Below, in pieces: positions 6,038-7,016 of a stretch of DNA of 7,016 nucleotides; the first letter of the stretch is position 1; each line of letters starts with the position of its first letter. This stretch comes from Chlorobiota bacterium (GTDB taxonomy: Bacteria > Bacteroidota > Bacteroidia > Bacteroidales > JAADJA01). Under the pieces are notes generated by a model that did not search any database, was not told where the DNA came from, and saw nothing but the letters and a program-made list of their open reading frames with translations. The translations under genes were made by a program, and so were the position numbers. The DNA lies in contig JAUVIX010000197.1 in the NCBI GenBank assembly GCA_030592565.1, forward strand, positions 1-7,016, read 5' to 3'.

Positions 6038-6066
6038 GTAAAAATAATTCTGAAAAAATGCTTAAT

Positions 6067-6092
6067 AAAAAAAAGCGGATGTTTACATCCGC
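6067..6092 (-). terminator. Intrinsic terminator of rpoD
   Basis: On the minus strand GCGGATG, the loop TAAA and CATCCGC form a perfect 7-bp GC-rich stem, extendable by a T-A pair, followed at once by eight T. It lies about 20 nt past the rpoD stop codon. This is the clearest terminator in the window and separates rpoD from rpe. Confidence 0.93.
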
Positions 6093-6113
6093 CTTTGATT
6101 TATTCAATCTGGC

Positions 6114-6890
6114 CTAACCCAAATATGATTTTAGTAATTTGCTTCTTGAAGTTTGTTTCAGAGAACGAATTGCTTTTTCTTTAATTTGCCGTACCCTTTC
6201 TTTTGTTAATCCAAAAATCTGAGAAATTTCGTCCATTGTCATTGGTAGATTTTTATTTAATCCGTAGAAATAACGTAGGATATCACCCTCACGTTTCGAC
6301 AAGGTTGAAATTGCTCTTTCAATTTCAATTCGTAATGAATCGTTAAGCAATTCTGTTTCGGGGTTCGGGATGTCATCATTGTTTATTACATCATAAAGAC
6401 TGCTTTCTTCATTTTCAACAATTGGAGCATCCATCGAAATATGTCTTCCGGCATTTTTTATGGAATCAGCCACTTCAGCTTCATCAACTTTTAAATGATT
6501 TGCTATTTCAGCAGGGTCGGGAGTACGGTCATATTCCTGTTCGAGAGTGGCAGTAGCTTTTTTTATTCTATTTATGTCACCTATTCTGTTTAACGGTAAT
6601 CGTACAATCCTTGATTGTTCGGCCAGAGCTTGCAGTATTGATTGACGTATCCACCATACCGCATAAGAGATAAACTTGAACCCACGTGTTTCATCAAACC
6701 GTTGAGCTGCTTTTATTAACCCGAGGTTACCTTCATTTATGAGATCCTGAAGACTTAAGCCCTGATTTTGATATTGCTTCGACACGGAAACTACAAATCT
6801 GAGATTTGCTTTCGTTAGTTTTTCAAGTGCAATCTGATCTCCCTGTTTAATTCTTTGTGCGAGTGCTACCTCTTGTTCAGGAGTTAGCAG
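6114..6890 (-). CDS. rpoD: Primary (RpoD/SigA-type) RNA polymerase sigma factor, 5' end missing
   Basis: This is the sigma-70 factor that directs RNA polymerase to housekeeping promoters, here in the short Bacteroidetes form without region 1.1. Region 1.2 survives from LLTPEQEVALAQRIKQGD. Region 2 has LTKANLRFVVSVSKQYQ, LINEGNLGLIKAAQRFD and the promoter-melting block FKFISYAVWWIRQSILQAL. Region 3 runs through SRIVRLPLNRIGDINRIKKA to GRHISMDAP. Region 4.2 is EISQIFGLTKERVRQIKEKAIRSLKQ, ending SRSKLLKSYLG. About 259 residues are family-like, against about 287 for full-length relatives, so about 30 N-terminal residues are absent. The frame stays open to a TTG at 6981-6983, preceded by an in-frame TGA, but those 31 residues are not sigma-like, contain no ATG, and lie antisense to a better-looking coding frame. 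I therefore end the supported part at 6890. It is either a truncated gene or a gene cut by an assembly join. Confidence 0.9.
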   Translation of the reverse strand: MLTPEQEVALAQRIKQGDQIALEKLTKANLRFVVSVSKQYQNQGLSLQDLINEGNLGLIKAAQRFDETRGFKFISYAVWWIRQSILQALAEQSRIVRLPLNRIGDINRIKKATATLEQEYDRTPDPAEIANHLKVDEAEVADSIKNAGRHISMDAPIVENEESSLYDVINNDDIPNPETELLNDSLRIEIERAISTLSKREGDILRYFYGLNKNLPMTMDEISQIFGLTKERVRQIKEKAIRSLKQTSRSKLLKSYLG

Positions 6891-6894
6891 TGAC

Positions 6895-7016
6895 CCTCTT
6901 GCATTGGCAGTAATCGAACTTAAATCAACCAAAACCAAAGATTTTAAAAATGTAACAGAACAAGCATTTGGATACAAGAACAATCAGCCGGAATGTAAAT
7001 ATGTAATTATTTCTAA
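6895..7016 (+). CDS. Fragment of a probable restriction-modification enzyme (nuclease region), both ends missing
   Basis: On the plus strand, in the codon frame starting at 6895, about 40 codons stay open to the right edge. They read DPLALAVIELKST, then KDFKNVTEQAFGYKNNQ and PECKYVIIS. The block hydrophobic-VIELK fits the (D/E)xK half of a PD-(D/E)XK nuclease site. ELKxT...QAFGYKNNQ...CxYVI is a pattern I associate from memory with the N-terminal nuclease part of large type I or type IIG restriction-modification proteins. The composition, rich in Lys, Glu and Asn, looks like a real protein, unlike the Cys/Leu/Val-rich antisense frame. There is no start codon or promoter, and the frame leftward runs antisense through rpoD. 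It is therefore an internal piece joined to rpoD at about 6890-6897. The family call is from recall, not a search. Confidence 0.5.

Overview
The window looks like a Bacteroidota (Bacteroidetes) chromosome fragment. The left edge holds the 5' third of a 16S rRNA gene, read on the minus strand, with Bacteroidetes-type signatures. Promoter-like sites fit the TAnnTTTG (-7) / TTTG or TTG (-33) type of this phylum, start codons mostly lack Shine-Dalgarno sequences, and the sigma factor is the short Bacteroidetes RpoD type ending in SRSKLLKSYLG. A finer placement is not attempted.

Layout, left to right. 1-500: 16S rRNA (minus), cut by the window edge. 501-930: its leader, with a boxA-like site and four predicted tandem promoters; two of these lie in an exact 49-bp direct repeat. 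1001-1720: a plus-strand gene for a small exported, probably outer-membrane beta-barrel protein, with its own promoter. 1797-3257: pepD (Xaa-His dipeptidase, minus). 3287-3410: a C-free, 8-bp-periodic GGAATG repeat between two divergent TACTTTTG boxes. 3441-4526: an Ldh_2-family NAD(P)-dependent 2-hydroxyacid dehydrogenase (plus). 4566-5234: an exported SH3-like plus TonB C-terminal domain protein (minus), followed by a possible terminator. 5357-6013: rpe (minus), with a perfect inverted repeat touching its start codon. 6067-6092: a strong terminator. 6114-6890: rpoD (minus) without its normal first ~30 codons. 6895-7016: on the opposite strand, a fragment that reads like the nuclease part of a restriction-modification enzyme.

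Most of the window is housekeeping: ribosome synthesis, primary sigma factor, pentose phosphate pathway, peptide turnover and redox metabolism. No complete novel defence or mobile system is visible. The points most worth a second look are the rpoD / restriction-enzyme junction at about 6890, which may be a real rearrangement or an assembly chimera at a contig end, the multi-promoter rRNA control region, and the repeat between the divergent pepD and dehydrogenase promoters. The window begins inside 16S and ends inside a gene, as a contig broken at repeats would, but that is inference.
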